NCBI RefSeq assembly: GCF_943734655.1
Contig: NC_071354.1
Coordinates: 144,126,642-144,190,641 of the forward strand
Source of the DNA: Sabethes cyaneus
Taxonomy: Eukaryota; Arthropoda; Insecta; Diptera; Culicidae
Direction of reading: 5' to 3'
Length of the DNA: 64,000 nucleotides
Under the pieces are notes generated by a model that was not told the DNA's origin, made no database searches, and worked only from the letters and a program-made list of their open reading frames with translations. A program made the translations under genes and the position numbers. Shown here one piece after another: positions 51,450 to 62,800 of this stretch. Numbering within the stretch: position 1 is the stretch's first letter; the number at the start of each line of letters is the position of its first letter.

Positions 51450-53730
51450 GCTGTATTATATTGTTTAAAATCAATTGCGAAGTGAAGTGATTTTAATATA
51501 ATCTTGCTTTGACAGTGATTTTTAATTTCGACTTTCGACTGTTTCGAACTGATCGAACGAAAGTTTCGACTGATTTCAAAACACATGCTGATTTTATCAA
51601 GAAGCACGTTTTTGATGTGGGTCGTACCTACTTCCTTCCTTTCTAACGGTTTACATGGAGATGAAGGCACTTCAGCGAGTTCTCAAATTTTAGCTTGGAA
51701 ACGAACCAGGAATAACAGCGACTGTTCCAATAAAGAATGTGATTCTGTAGTCGAGTTATTAGCTCTTTAGCTCTCAAAATAACATGAACAATATGGTCAA
51801 ATTGATACCCTATCAGAAGATGCCACTTATCTGGCCACGTCATGCTTTTGTTAACATTTTGACCGTCAAGTAAGTTATACAGAAAGTTTTACTTGCTTTT
51901 GGTAACACCGTCGTTATATGAACAATATTTTTGTCAAAAATATTCTGGTAGCAATTCTAGTGCGGTTTTTCCTTTAGACTTTGGCTTAGACTTTGGGCAA
52001 ATCTCCCAATAAATGGACTATCAACAACTTTATAGATTCAACCTTATTCTTTACGCCTAAGGATCGATTTGATGATCAAATGAGTATGGTATTCCTTATT
52101 CCGCTGGCAAAATCAACTACTTAAAATTGCTTCGTTCCGTTCTGTTTCAGATTCGTTCGGATTAGCGGTCTGCGAATCTGATGACAAATTATCTTGGAAA
52201 GAATCTCAAAAATCATCAATGACGGCACATTAATATTTGTAGGTACATACAGATTCTTCGAACAGAGACAGGTGCCATTTTTTTCTCGCCAGTTCGCAAC
52301 TCGTCTCGCGATTTGTTGTTAACTAATATTAATAATTAGTGTTTTCATAATGTTACGGACGTATAGTGAGTTGTTTATTTGTTTAGATGTGCAACTTCTA
52401 AATTTAGGAAAAAATTAAATAAATTTGTTAACCGTGTTTAATGATGGTGGGGGCCACGCATATAATTTCTGCATTCAGTAATAAGTGTTAATTCTATTTT
52501 GTAAATTATTTTGCCATACATAAATTTAAGATTTTATTATCATCATCGTTTCTCTGGCACACAAACATAAGTGTCAATATAAGTTGACCACTTTATTGTT
52601 TTGTAATGAGTTTCTACGTAAAAATTTTGTTTAATTTTTAGTAGGGTTTATTTCAAATTTCCGTCGTAGTAAGTAAAGCCACTTTAATTTTCATCCATGT
52701 ACTTTGAATTTACTAAAAAGCGATTATTAAAGCATTTATTTTACAATTACGCAACTGACTTTATTTCTTAAATTCGTCGTACCGTTTTCAAATCTGTCCA
52801 TCAAAATTTTTCATCGTCCGAACTAAAAATCAAAACAACGTTTACGAAATAAGCGCGCATGCATTTGTGTAGGACGGCACGACAAATGTTGTTTTGCAAA
52901 AATTTCTGCTGGTAATGCAAGTTTCTCGGCTGCAAAATAACGACAATGCGTTACGTGAGTTATTTTCATTTTATGAATGACGGAAATTGAAACGATTAGT
53001 CGACATTTTCTTCTTCGTCGCACGAAAACACGTAGGAAATTTGGATACTAGGATTTTTTTAATGAAAAAAGCATTTAAATAGATCTCAGCTGAGTTTGAT
53101 TGATCGCGTATGATAGTCAACATACTAAAATATTAGGGTATAACTAATTTTGCACTGTGTGCATAAAAAATGCTGATATTTTTAATAATTTGTATTGGAT
53201 AGGACGGGTATAGGCAGTTACTACGAAGCAGCAACATACCTTACTTCTACTTATACATTACGAAGGATTCTAATTTTGGGCTGTCCTGTCCTGCTTCAAG
53301 CTAGCATTTAAAAAGGCACGTGTTATTTTGTATCCCAAAATATCCTTTAACACGATATCCTTAGTAATGTTGATTACATCAAATCAACACAACATTTCGT
53401 CGCTTTTTAGGCATTGAAATCCTCTGTATCAACGGAATTCATGCAAAGTTCATACGGATAACGACACTCCACGAGTGGCACGTGCGAACGGCCTACCTAT
53501 TAGAACATCAGGCTGCAGAGCTCACCTCCGACAGGGGAAAATCGCTTCAATCACGACATCCTACAACCGTTGTAAGATGCCGTAGTGGACAACAACACTA
53601 TGCTTCTCAGGCTAATGACGAGAGCGAACCACCGCACCGGCTCTAGAGTGAGACGAGAAGCCCCTTAGCGCAAGTTTCGTTGCAAGAGGGTTTGATGTTG
53701 GCGTTAGTGCATAAGAGAAGGAGATTCAAA
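51450..53730. other. Gene-free 5' flank of RR-2 gene 2
   Basis: AT-rich DNA in which no coding region or named repeat is supported. 53400-53720 becomes GC-richer and looks single-copy, as expected for a proximal promoter region. Confidence 0.5.
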
Positions 53731-53732
53731 GC

Positions 53733-53770
53733 TATATAAAACCAAATTTTCTATCCATTTGTGGTACAGT
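53733..53770 (+). promoter_or_regulatory. Core promoter of RR-2 gene 2 (TATA box and initiator)
   Basis: TATATAAA at 53733-53740 is followed about 30 bases later by ACAGT (53766-53770), close to the arthropod initiator TCAGT. The start of transcription is predicted near 53767, giving a 5' UTR of about 90 nt before the ATG at 53859. TATA-driven promoters are common in cuticular protein genes. The spacing is right; function is inferred. Confidence 0.65.
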
Positions 53771-53858
53771 ATAGTTTGAAGTAAGTGATAGTGCGGACGT
53801 GTCCTAACTCGGTTGTAATTTTTTAGAATTGTTCTAGTTTGTGCAAAAAGCAGAAAAC

Positions 53859-56800
53859 ATGGTTTCCCGAAGCTACGCAGCGCTGCTCCTTGTTGGTCTG
53901 GCAATGTTTGGAACCGGCGTGCTCGCTAGACCCGGATATGCCGTTGATTATTATGTGAGGGTTTTTTTCTTTATTTCTATCAATGTTTGTGTTTTGCTCA
54001 AGCAAATGTGCTCTAATTGGTGCGGTTGTTATTGTTGATGGTATCGATAGAATCAGGAATGGACTGTTGTATAGTGATATGATCGAAAAGTACGCTACAG
54101 CTATTCTGTAATGCCGGCTGGCTGATTTCATGATCCTGACGTGAATTCGAATGCTATGCAAATGTGTATTAAAATTATCGAAATCGAAGTGCGTGATATA
54201 CGATGTATAAATGTAGAAGTCGTTTTGCTTGTGGGGAAAAATGTGGGTTGATATAAGTTCTAAACCACTGGGATGTAATTCCCAGTTTGTAATTTTGAAA
54301 TTTACATATGAGAGAGTGTGCTGGGAATAATGGTGAAATAACTATTCGTTATAAGCATTATAACTTAATTCTAATTAAAAAATCAAAATAAAGGATCCAG
54401 TCAGTGATTCAGTTTGGCCTGAAGATTAAATTTAAATGAAATTATACAATTAAATTTAATTGAACTTATACAATTGAATGTAATTGAAATTACATAAATA
54501 TTAAATGAGGTTAAGATATACTCGAATGCAATGACATTACTATTACTTTATTAATTATTATTTCATTAGTGTCTGTGAATCGTTAGATCTGTAAATTCGT
54601 TAGCTCAAATGTCTAGACTCTAGTATTATTTGTTAATAGAAACAGTTATTTAATTTTAGTTTTTATTATCGACAATTTAAATATTAATGATAAATTCATG
54701 TCATACCGATTATTCTTTTTAGATTTTTAGAAAACTTTCCAAACTTGTTGTACAACTGAATTACTTCAGACAATTCTGACAACTCTGTTTTTGTTACCTT
54801 CGTTATTGCACGTGGTTTCTCTCCGTCACGTTGATATTGTATTTTCTTCGCTCATTTTCATACTTTCTACAGTTGAGAAACATCTGGCAAGCATCTAGGG
54901 TAAGGTCACTGCATTCACACAAGCAATTTAAGCATGAACAATTATCAAACGGGCCAGAGTGCAGTCACCGCCAGGTACAACAGAGGTGTTTTATTTTACA
55001 TCTGTTTCTGTTTTTATTTTGCCTAGCTTGATGGTAGCTTCTTGTTCGTTCCTTTTTAGCTTTATGCATCTTCTACTGCGATCGCGAACTTTATTTCTTC
55101 CTTTGAGAGGCTTAACATCTGTTTTCAGATTATCCTACATTTCAGCATGGCTAAGAATCCAACACCTACAATTTTATCACTAAGTCCATGTTGGTTAGCT
55201 AGTTTTGAAAGCTAATATTAAAATTAGTTTAGAGTAATTTTACCAGCGTCTGCTTCTAGGAAAACATGCCACATTACACGAGACGATTGGTCTAATGAAA
55301 ACAGAAATGTTCTTTCTCAAGTCTAACAACAAGAATGTGATCGGAAAGAAAAAATAGCGAAATGTATTTTAATTGAAATTTTTCTCAAAAACTATCTGCA
55401 GAAACTGTTAGAGGTTATAAAGGTGTATGTTTTGTCAGATGTAACAGATTTTTTAGGGGTAGAGAAGTCGTAACCATTACTAATCTGATCAATTTGCCCG
55501 AAGGACTGTTTCCGTTCATAATTTTTCATTGCTCCTATTGGTTGGTGGTCCTAACTATATAACTATGATAACTTATTAAATTACTTTACATGACAAAAGT
55601 GTAAGAAAACGAGCACGACCTAGAAAAAACCTGCAAATGAAAACCTACAAATGGTTGGCACAATTTAAAGAATCTATTCATTTACGTTCCTAATTATCTG
55701 TTGTTTCAGCTTACTTTTGAAGACTATATTATTAGTTATTGTCTTCAAGTCGTTAGGAAGTATATTGAACTTTGATGGACCATGATTTGTAATGCGTGAA
55801 GATCCAAGTTTGTGCAAGCTCTGCTTCTCATTAATTCATTCGCATTGCTTGTATTCAGAATGAGTTGCTTCATATGAGTATCCCATGTAAGACATGAATC
55901 CAAATGTCCAAATAGTCCTAAATATTTAAACGATATGACATTTTCAATAAGTAAGTTTCCTACACACGGATCAGGGTTGCGTGACGAGTGAAAAATCATG
56001 TACATACTTTGTTTTTGTAAGGTTTAGTGTGAGGTAATTACCGTTAAAGTAGTCGATAAGAGACGATAGATCTGATTCCAAGTCTGCTTCGATGGAATGA
56101 ATATTTGAACGAAGGTAAAATAAAGCCGAGTTATCTGCAAAAAGCCTTGGTATTCCGTGGAGTTTTAAATTTTCTAAATCATATATAAATATCAGAAATA
56201 CCAAAGAACCTGTGTTGCTACCATGAAGAACTCCAATATTGATCGGGCGCAAAGTGCTGCGAACACTATGAATTGTTACAAATTGTTTTCGTCTTTTGGC
56301 AACTTCCTCTTATTCCAAACTTATTCCAATGGAAGTGGTTAATGAGTTCGTATGCTAGTGATCTCTGATCAACGCAGAAAATATTACTAGTAGGCAATTC
56401 AACGATGCATTCAAGTTGGAAGTCGATCCTACTTTTGCCTTCGCCCGCCTGATGCTTCGATCAAGCCTGTCGCTATTTTTGTACAATGCACCGAAGTCAG
56501 ATCCGGCATCCTTATTCGCGTGATAATTCTTGGTCAAGGCGTCAACTTTCGACAGGCACATCGAACTGTATAGCTTTCAGTTCACCGCAATCCCCAAAGG
56601 AAAGAACAGCGGCTTGGGCATTTCCTTCTCGATGATCGTCAACCGCAGTAGGACCTTTGGCGGAAACTTGGTATGAGAAATATAATTGACGTCATCGCTT
56701 ACCTTCTTAAAGTAACGGTAAGTTCTCGGTTCACTGCTAGTTGTTGCTATGCACCGTCAAGTGGGTTCCGTCATCCATTATGACCGTGACACCTTTAGCC

Positions 56801-59800
56801 TCTTGAGTGATTGTCTGCTAGTCAGACGCGGCCGACCTGGGCTGACGCTTTCGCGTAAAATGTTTAAATGCCGGATTGGCTACATCCCGCGCACGCGAAG
56901 TGTATCACGATGTCCAACTTCTTCGCTCCGGGGTAGAGCTGGCAGTACGAACAAAGCATCGAGGGTAGTTGTTTTACCATGACTGCTGTAAATCAAGGCT
57001 GTCAATTTTTTCTGTATACAACATGATTGCTACGATTGGCAATACGTAGCCGAATTCACCACCAAGTGGCAGGGTAATCGCATGAAAAATCGCAAAAATC
57101 AGTTTGTTTATTTAATGCATACGCTGGTCAGTGCAGACTTGTTGGCAACCAATTTAGCTGTGTTTGTCCAAGATTTTATCTATAGTTGTTGCTTGTTGTT
57201 TGTGCTGGGACTGCTCTCCCTTCACCAAAGCCCAATACCGTTCGATGGGGCGTAACTCCGGACAGTTAGGTGGATTCGCCTCCTTCGGTACAATATGCAC
57301 TCCATTAGCACCATACCATTCCAAAACATCTTTGGCGTAATGACAGGATGCCAAATCAGGCCAAAACAGCGAGGGTACATCATGGCTGTGTGGGAACGGT
57401 AACAATCGTTTCTGCAGGCATTCTTCACGATATATTTCCTTGTTAACCGTTCCCGTAGTGATGTAACTTTTGCTTGCGCGACCACAGTTGCATATGGCCT
57501 GCCATACTAAATATTTTTTGGGAAACTTGGCTTTTTTCTTTGTCCTAAAATGCTCTGCAACGCCATGCCGTTTCATGGCAGTGTAAAAAGACATACCAGG
57601 AAGCTGTTTAAAGTCTTCTAGGACATACGTTTCATTATAACGCGTGGTCCATTATAACGCATGGAAATTTCGTTAAATATTCGCGATAAAGTTTACGAGC
57701 GCGTGTTTTGGCCGTCGTATTTTGCTTATCATTACGGTTTGGCCCAGTCCTCACCTTAAAAGACTTCATGCCTTGTCGTTGCTTAGAAGTGTGCACGAAT
57801 GTTGGCGACATTTTTATTTTACGAGCAATGGTACGTACAGAAAGATCTGGTCTCCTCCGTAATATTTGTTTTACCTTCGCATGCTTATGGTGGTTCCTCA
57901 GATCCGTTTTTGTTCCACTTTCCTTCTTCCTAGCTGTTGTCAAGCGAGTATCGAACGATTTTAAAACACTGTAATCCGTGCTTGAAGGAAATCCAAGTTT
58001 TTTGGCAAGTTTTCTTAACGAGAGATCCGGATTTTCATTGCGACCGCACACAATTGCTTTTCGCACCTGCTCTTCTTTTGACGCCATTTTACGCTGAGCG
58101 CTTATAATATAAACAAGTGTTATATTTGCAGAAAGAAAAGACATACGTCTACCACTCTGCAAAATATTTCACTCATTGTTAATGTATTTCCGAAGCTGTG
58201 TGTTAAGGGGTGTCCAAATTTTGTCGCGAACTAGACTTAACATTTGAGATTTTTATTTTCGCCCGGCCGATAATGATCAAATTATTATTAAAGAAAAAGT
58301 GCTTTACAGGTTACAGGACATTTACATGACAATCGACACAGCCAATCTTTCACGAACACTCAAAGGTAAAATTCATGATGGCATTCAAAACCAAAATTGG
58401 TCATGAAAACCGCCATAAAAGTACAATAAAACTCACATTGTTGATTGAGTAACCAACTAATTATATTGCTAAACAGGTATACCTCGATAGTACGTACACC
58501 TTTGTTTCGTTTAGCGTACGTATTATCGAGATGTAAGTACTATCGAATCACAATTTTGGGCTTTGAAGCATTGTTGTATTATGCTTAATATTGCATGAAT
58601 TTTGTAAATTTGCATACACTATTGAATAAATGTATATTTTAGTGGTGTTGATGTAGTATAGCAGTTCATTTTTATTTGTTTTTTAATCAATGATTTTGCC
58701 TTTTGTGAAGCTTGGAGTAAAACAAGTAAAGTGTTGCTGGAAAATGTACTTACTATCAAATCAAAATGTACGTATTATCGAAGATACGTACTATCGAGGC
58801 AAAATGTACGTATTAACGAGGGTTAGTATTATCGAGGGTACGTACCTGCGAAAGTACGTACTATCGAGGTATACCTATAATATAATCAACCGCAATAAGA
58901 TCTGCGTATGCGTATCTCTATCATAAAGCTATGAGTCCGAGATAACAACTTAAATCGAGGAAACCTCGAGCGTATGAAATGATTGGTTTGACGGGCCAAC
59001 AAGCGATGGAAAGAAGAAAGGGTTTGGAAAAACTATCCAACCTTTGCCGCGAGGGTGAATTTGGGCAAAGTGCGAAATGAGTTGGCAATGATCCTGAGGA
59101 AGAAAAAGTGCCAGAAGGAGGACAGACATCATGAAGAGCTAATGAGACACGCAAGTTTTATGAGAAAGTGAACCAGTCTCGTAAAGAGTACATATAGAAA
59201 CCTGATATATGAAGGAACAAGAAGGGAAGCTGGTCTCAAACGAGTGCGAGGAGGTTGACAGGTAGAAGCAGACTGTTCCAGCAGTTCTTCGATGAACATT
59301 TCGACGGCGATATAGGAGAAGGAGACGCTACGGAAGTTGATGTAGGAATGTCTACAAATGATAACAACGTGCTGGTTCCCGATCGCGAAGAGATCCAGCG
59401 AGACCGCCGCCGCTTGTCAACGCCGCCTACAAGGTGCCGCCTACAAGGTGCCGCCTTCCAGATTTTGGCAAGAGAATTCGTAGGGCAGTGCTAGACGGGC
59501 TTTTCGAGGGCCCGAAGTACTCAACACCTAGTCTTCACAGTCAACCTCGAGCTCATTACTAAAACCTTGGGACGGCGGAGGCAATCTATGCCAGACTAAA
59601 AACGGAGATTAGGAGGATTGGATTACGAATCAATGCGTTGAAAACCAAATATATGAAACAGCTGTAGAGAAAACAACAAGCCTCCCACAATTGACGGCGA
59701 TGAACGGGAAGTGATTGATGAGTTCGTATATTTGGGATCTCTGGTCACCCCCGACAATCATATGAGTAAGGAGGTTCAACGACGCATTCAAGCTGGAAGT

Positions 59801-62800
59801 CGAGACTACTATTCCATCGGCAAGAGGCTTCGATCAAGTACTATATCGATCGGTGTAAAAAACTAAAATAAAAAAAAGACTATAATAATTGAAAACTGAT
59901 GGATTATCTGGATAAAATCGTTATAAATTATTATGATTTTTATTGTGTTGAATACGAATAGTGATGTCCGTTAATCGTTCGATTAATTCAACTAATCGAA
60001 TAACTATAAAAATATTCGAATAATTTTTAATCGAATACTGCCAGCACGAGTAGTTGAATTAATCGAATAGTTCAAAGGAAATAATATGAATGCGAATAAT
60101 CCCCGAATAATGGCCACTAATCGTTCATAATCGTTCGATTAATCGAATTAATGAAAAAAATATTCGAATATTTCTAATCGAATACCACTAGCACGAATAG
60201 TTGAATTAATCGATTAGTGCAGACAACGCTCGCCGATTAATCGGTAATCGAATAATTGAAAATTTTGGACATCACTAAATACGAATGGTCACTGGTCATT
60301 GTTTTGACTATTCCTGAGAAACGTTCGACTAATTGACCTCTTGAAAACTCACAGTTTTAAGCAAAACTATCCCAAAACTTTTGGCAGTTGCATGAGCTTT
60401 TATTTGATACTAAAATTGTTGAAATCGGTTTAGCGATTGCGGAGAAACACGCGTCTCGAAGTTTTCACAAATTTGCCTATAACTTTTAAATGGAACGTCG
60501 GACTGCAAAACAATTCAACAGTAATCTGCGAAGCGAAAACAGCTACTAAATAAGTGTAATAGCTAACGAATCGGTTCAGCTATCTCCGAGAAACAGATGA
60601 CTAAATTCAAGCATCACACACTCTCATACCCACATACACACCGACATTGCTCAGTTTGTCGTACCTTATCGATTGGTATATTTGATTCGGCCCTCCTGGC
60701 CTTGGAACAACTTCGTGTTTTTTGACCAATTTTTAAACCATTGCACAGTGGTCCAATCAGCGATCGTGATTGTGTGATATTGCGCCAAAACGTGAAGTTT
60801 TTCGCATATAGTGTCTTTAGGAACATTTCTTGGTATAACAAGCCCCTTTTTGTGAGAGAAATCTTTGGGTGATTAATTCTCTTAAAAGTGAGATACGAAA
60901 TTTATTTTCTTGTACATTAGAGCTACAGGTTTGGTACTTTCAGCAAACTTGTAGTAAATATTAATGCAAACAACTTTTTCAAAGACACTATTCTTGTATC
61001 TCTTCATGGAAATGGTCTATGGAGCGTTTTTTGTGGACAAACCCTTCAAAACAGTTTTTAAACCCTGACTTATTCTGGTCAATTTTTACGCGTTCATAGT
61101 GTTTTAGAAAGTTGTTTATCTTACTAAAATCAACGTTTTTGTGGAACACTACTATACGTGATTTTCTGAAGTTTCAGAGATTTTGAGATGTTTTAAAGAT
61201 AAAGATGCTTAAATATTTCCCAAGGTGGCAAATGGTAGCAGATCAAACAACTCGTACTTAAAAGTACCTTACTTAAAAGTGCCTGACCTTATTACAAGGT
61301 CAAGATAAAAACATAAGATTGGACTATTCCGTATATCTGGCATATTTCTGATGCGTGTTTTGACACACTAAAGCAAAAACAGCTTCTAAACCAAGGGTTT
61401 TATCTCAAAAACAAGATTGCGTTGAAAGGGTTTAACCATTACGTAACCAACGGACCGTAGACCAAAAAGATTGACTAAATGCTTTACGACTTCTATTAAG
61501 ATAAGAGAAACAGGCATTAGGAATGAGATTAGGAATGACAATTATAAAATCTGCCGTGAGCACAAGCGAAAAACGCTAAAGATTAGGACTGAAATGCTTA
61601 CATGGGCACAAACGAAAGATGCAAGTTAGCCCCCTTGAATCTTACTAAGTTTGTTTGTTAAACATTATGTAGAATGGCAAATGAATTAACGAAAAAGAAT
61701 GGCCATAGCTGTAGAATAACGCTATCGTGATGTTTTTAATACTAAAATATGATGAATTAGTAAGCAAGAAAATATATTTTAAAAAATTTCTATGAATTGG
61801 AACATGGTTTTTCAGACTTTGGTTTGAATTTTATTACCGCCATGGAAAATTTTGGGGAAAAGCCTTTTGTAACTTATAGGTACCTATGTTTTGAAAAATA
61901 AATAAATAACGCTGTAATCTCGCAAGGTTTCATTTTTGGGTAGATAATTTCCGGCAATCTTTCCACAGATGGACAAAGTCTAATTTCAGAGGAATCTTAG
62001 ATCTTAGAGGAATCTAACGCTTTTGAACAAAACGTATAGACTCATGACCAGCCGAGTCGTGAGAGCATCGAATTGTGAACTCAGTGGAAATATGCGTTCT
62101 TGCCGGAATATTCGCTAGTGGTAATCTACCCAAATAGTATCACATGTAACAAGAGACCAGCGGGATTTACTGTGATTGATAAATTTGCTCTTAATTGTAA
62201 AAGTCTTACTTTCTGACAAATAGAATATAATTTAAGTAAATAACTAGTTTACAGTTAGTAGGAAGCAAATAACAAGTTTTATAATTTTATCCCTTTAAAC
62301 ACTATGGCGCACACATTTGAGGCATTTGTTAAAAATAAGTTATCTTAAGTCGGGAGTAATAGAATCATAGTGTAGGGATCACAGAGTACATTTGAGCACT
62401 AGAGATTCAAAGGAACGTTACCAAATATTTCGCTAATCTCTGCAATCTTTTTCTTTTTGTCTCCGCTTTTCGCTACAGGATCATCCCAAATACGCCTTCA
62501 ACTATGGAGTGGCGGATCACAGCACCGGGGATGTTAAATCGCAACACGAAACCCGAGACGGAGATGTAGTGAAAGGTAAACCGGATGCCTGCAGCAAACT
62601 GTGAACTAGTTTTAAATTTAAATTGAACAATCCCGGCAGCTCACTTCTTTTCGTGACATTCGTGACGAGTGCCGTCGCAACTAGATAATTCAGCATCCAT
62701 TTGTTTGGCTGATGTTTTACAAAAACAGCATGCAAAACTAATCCAATTCCATAGTTCACACGTTCCGATGACGACGACGACGTCGACGTTACACCTGAAG

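Larger units (their letters stand above)
53955..62478 (+). other. 8.5 kb first intron of RR-2 gene 2
   Basis: It is bounded by GTGAGG and CGCTACAG. It is packed with transposon remnants: LINE pieces at 55745-56252, 56320-56505 and 58930-59860, an ITmD37E transposase, two MITEs and a dispersed repeat, listed separately. 53960-55740 and 60730-62478 hold nothing I can name. Introns after a cuticular signal-peptide exon are usually much shorter, so insertions probably account for most of the length. Confidence 0.75.

Noticed and set aside
53823..54161. 112-residue minus-strand frame over the RR-2 gene 2 promoter
   Set aside because: Antisense shadow across a well-supported signal-peptide exon and its donor.
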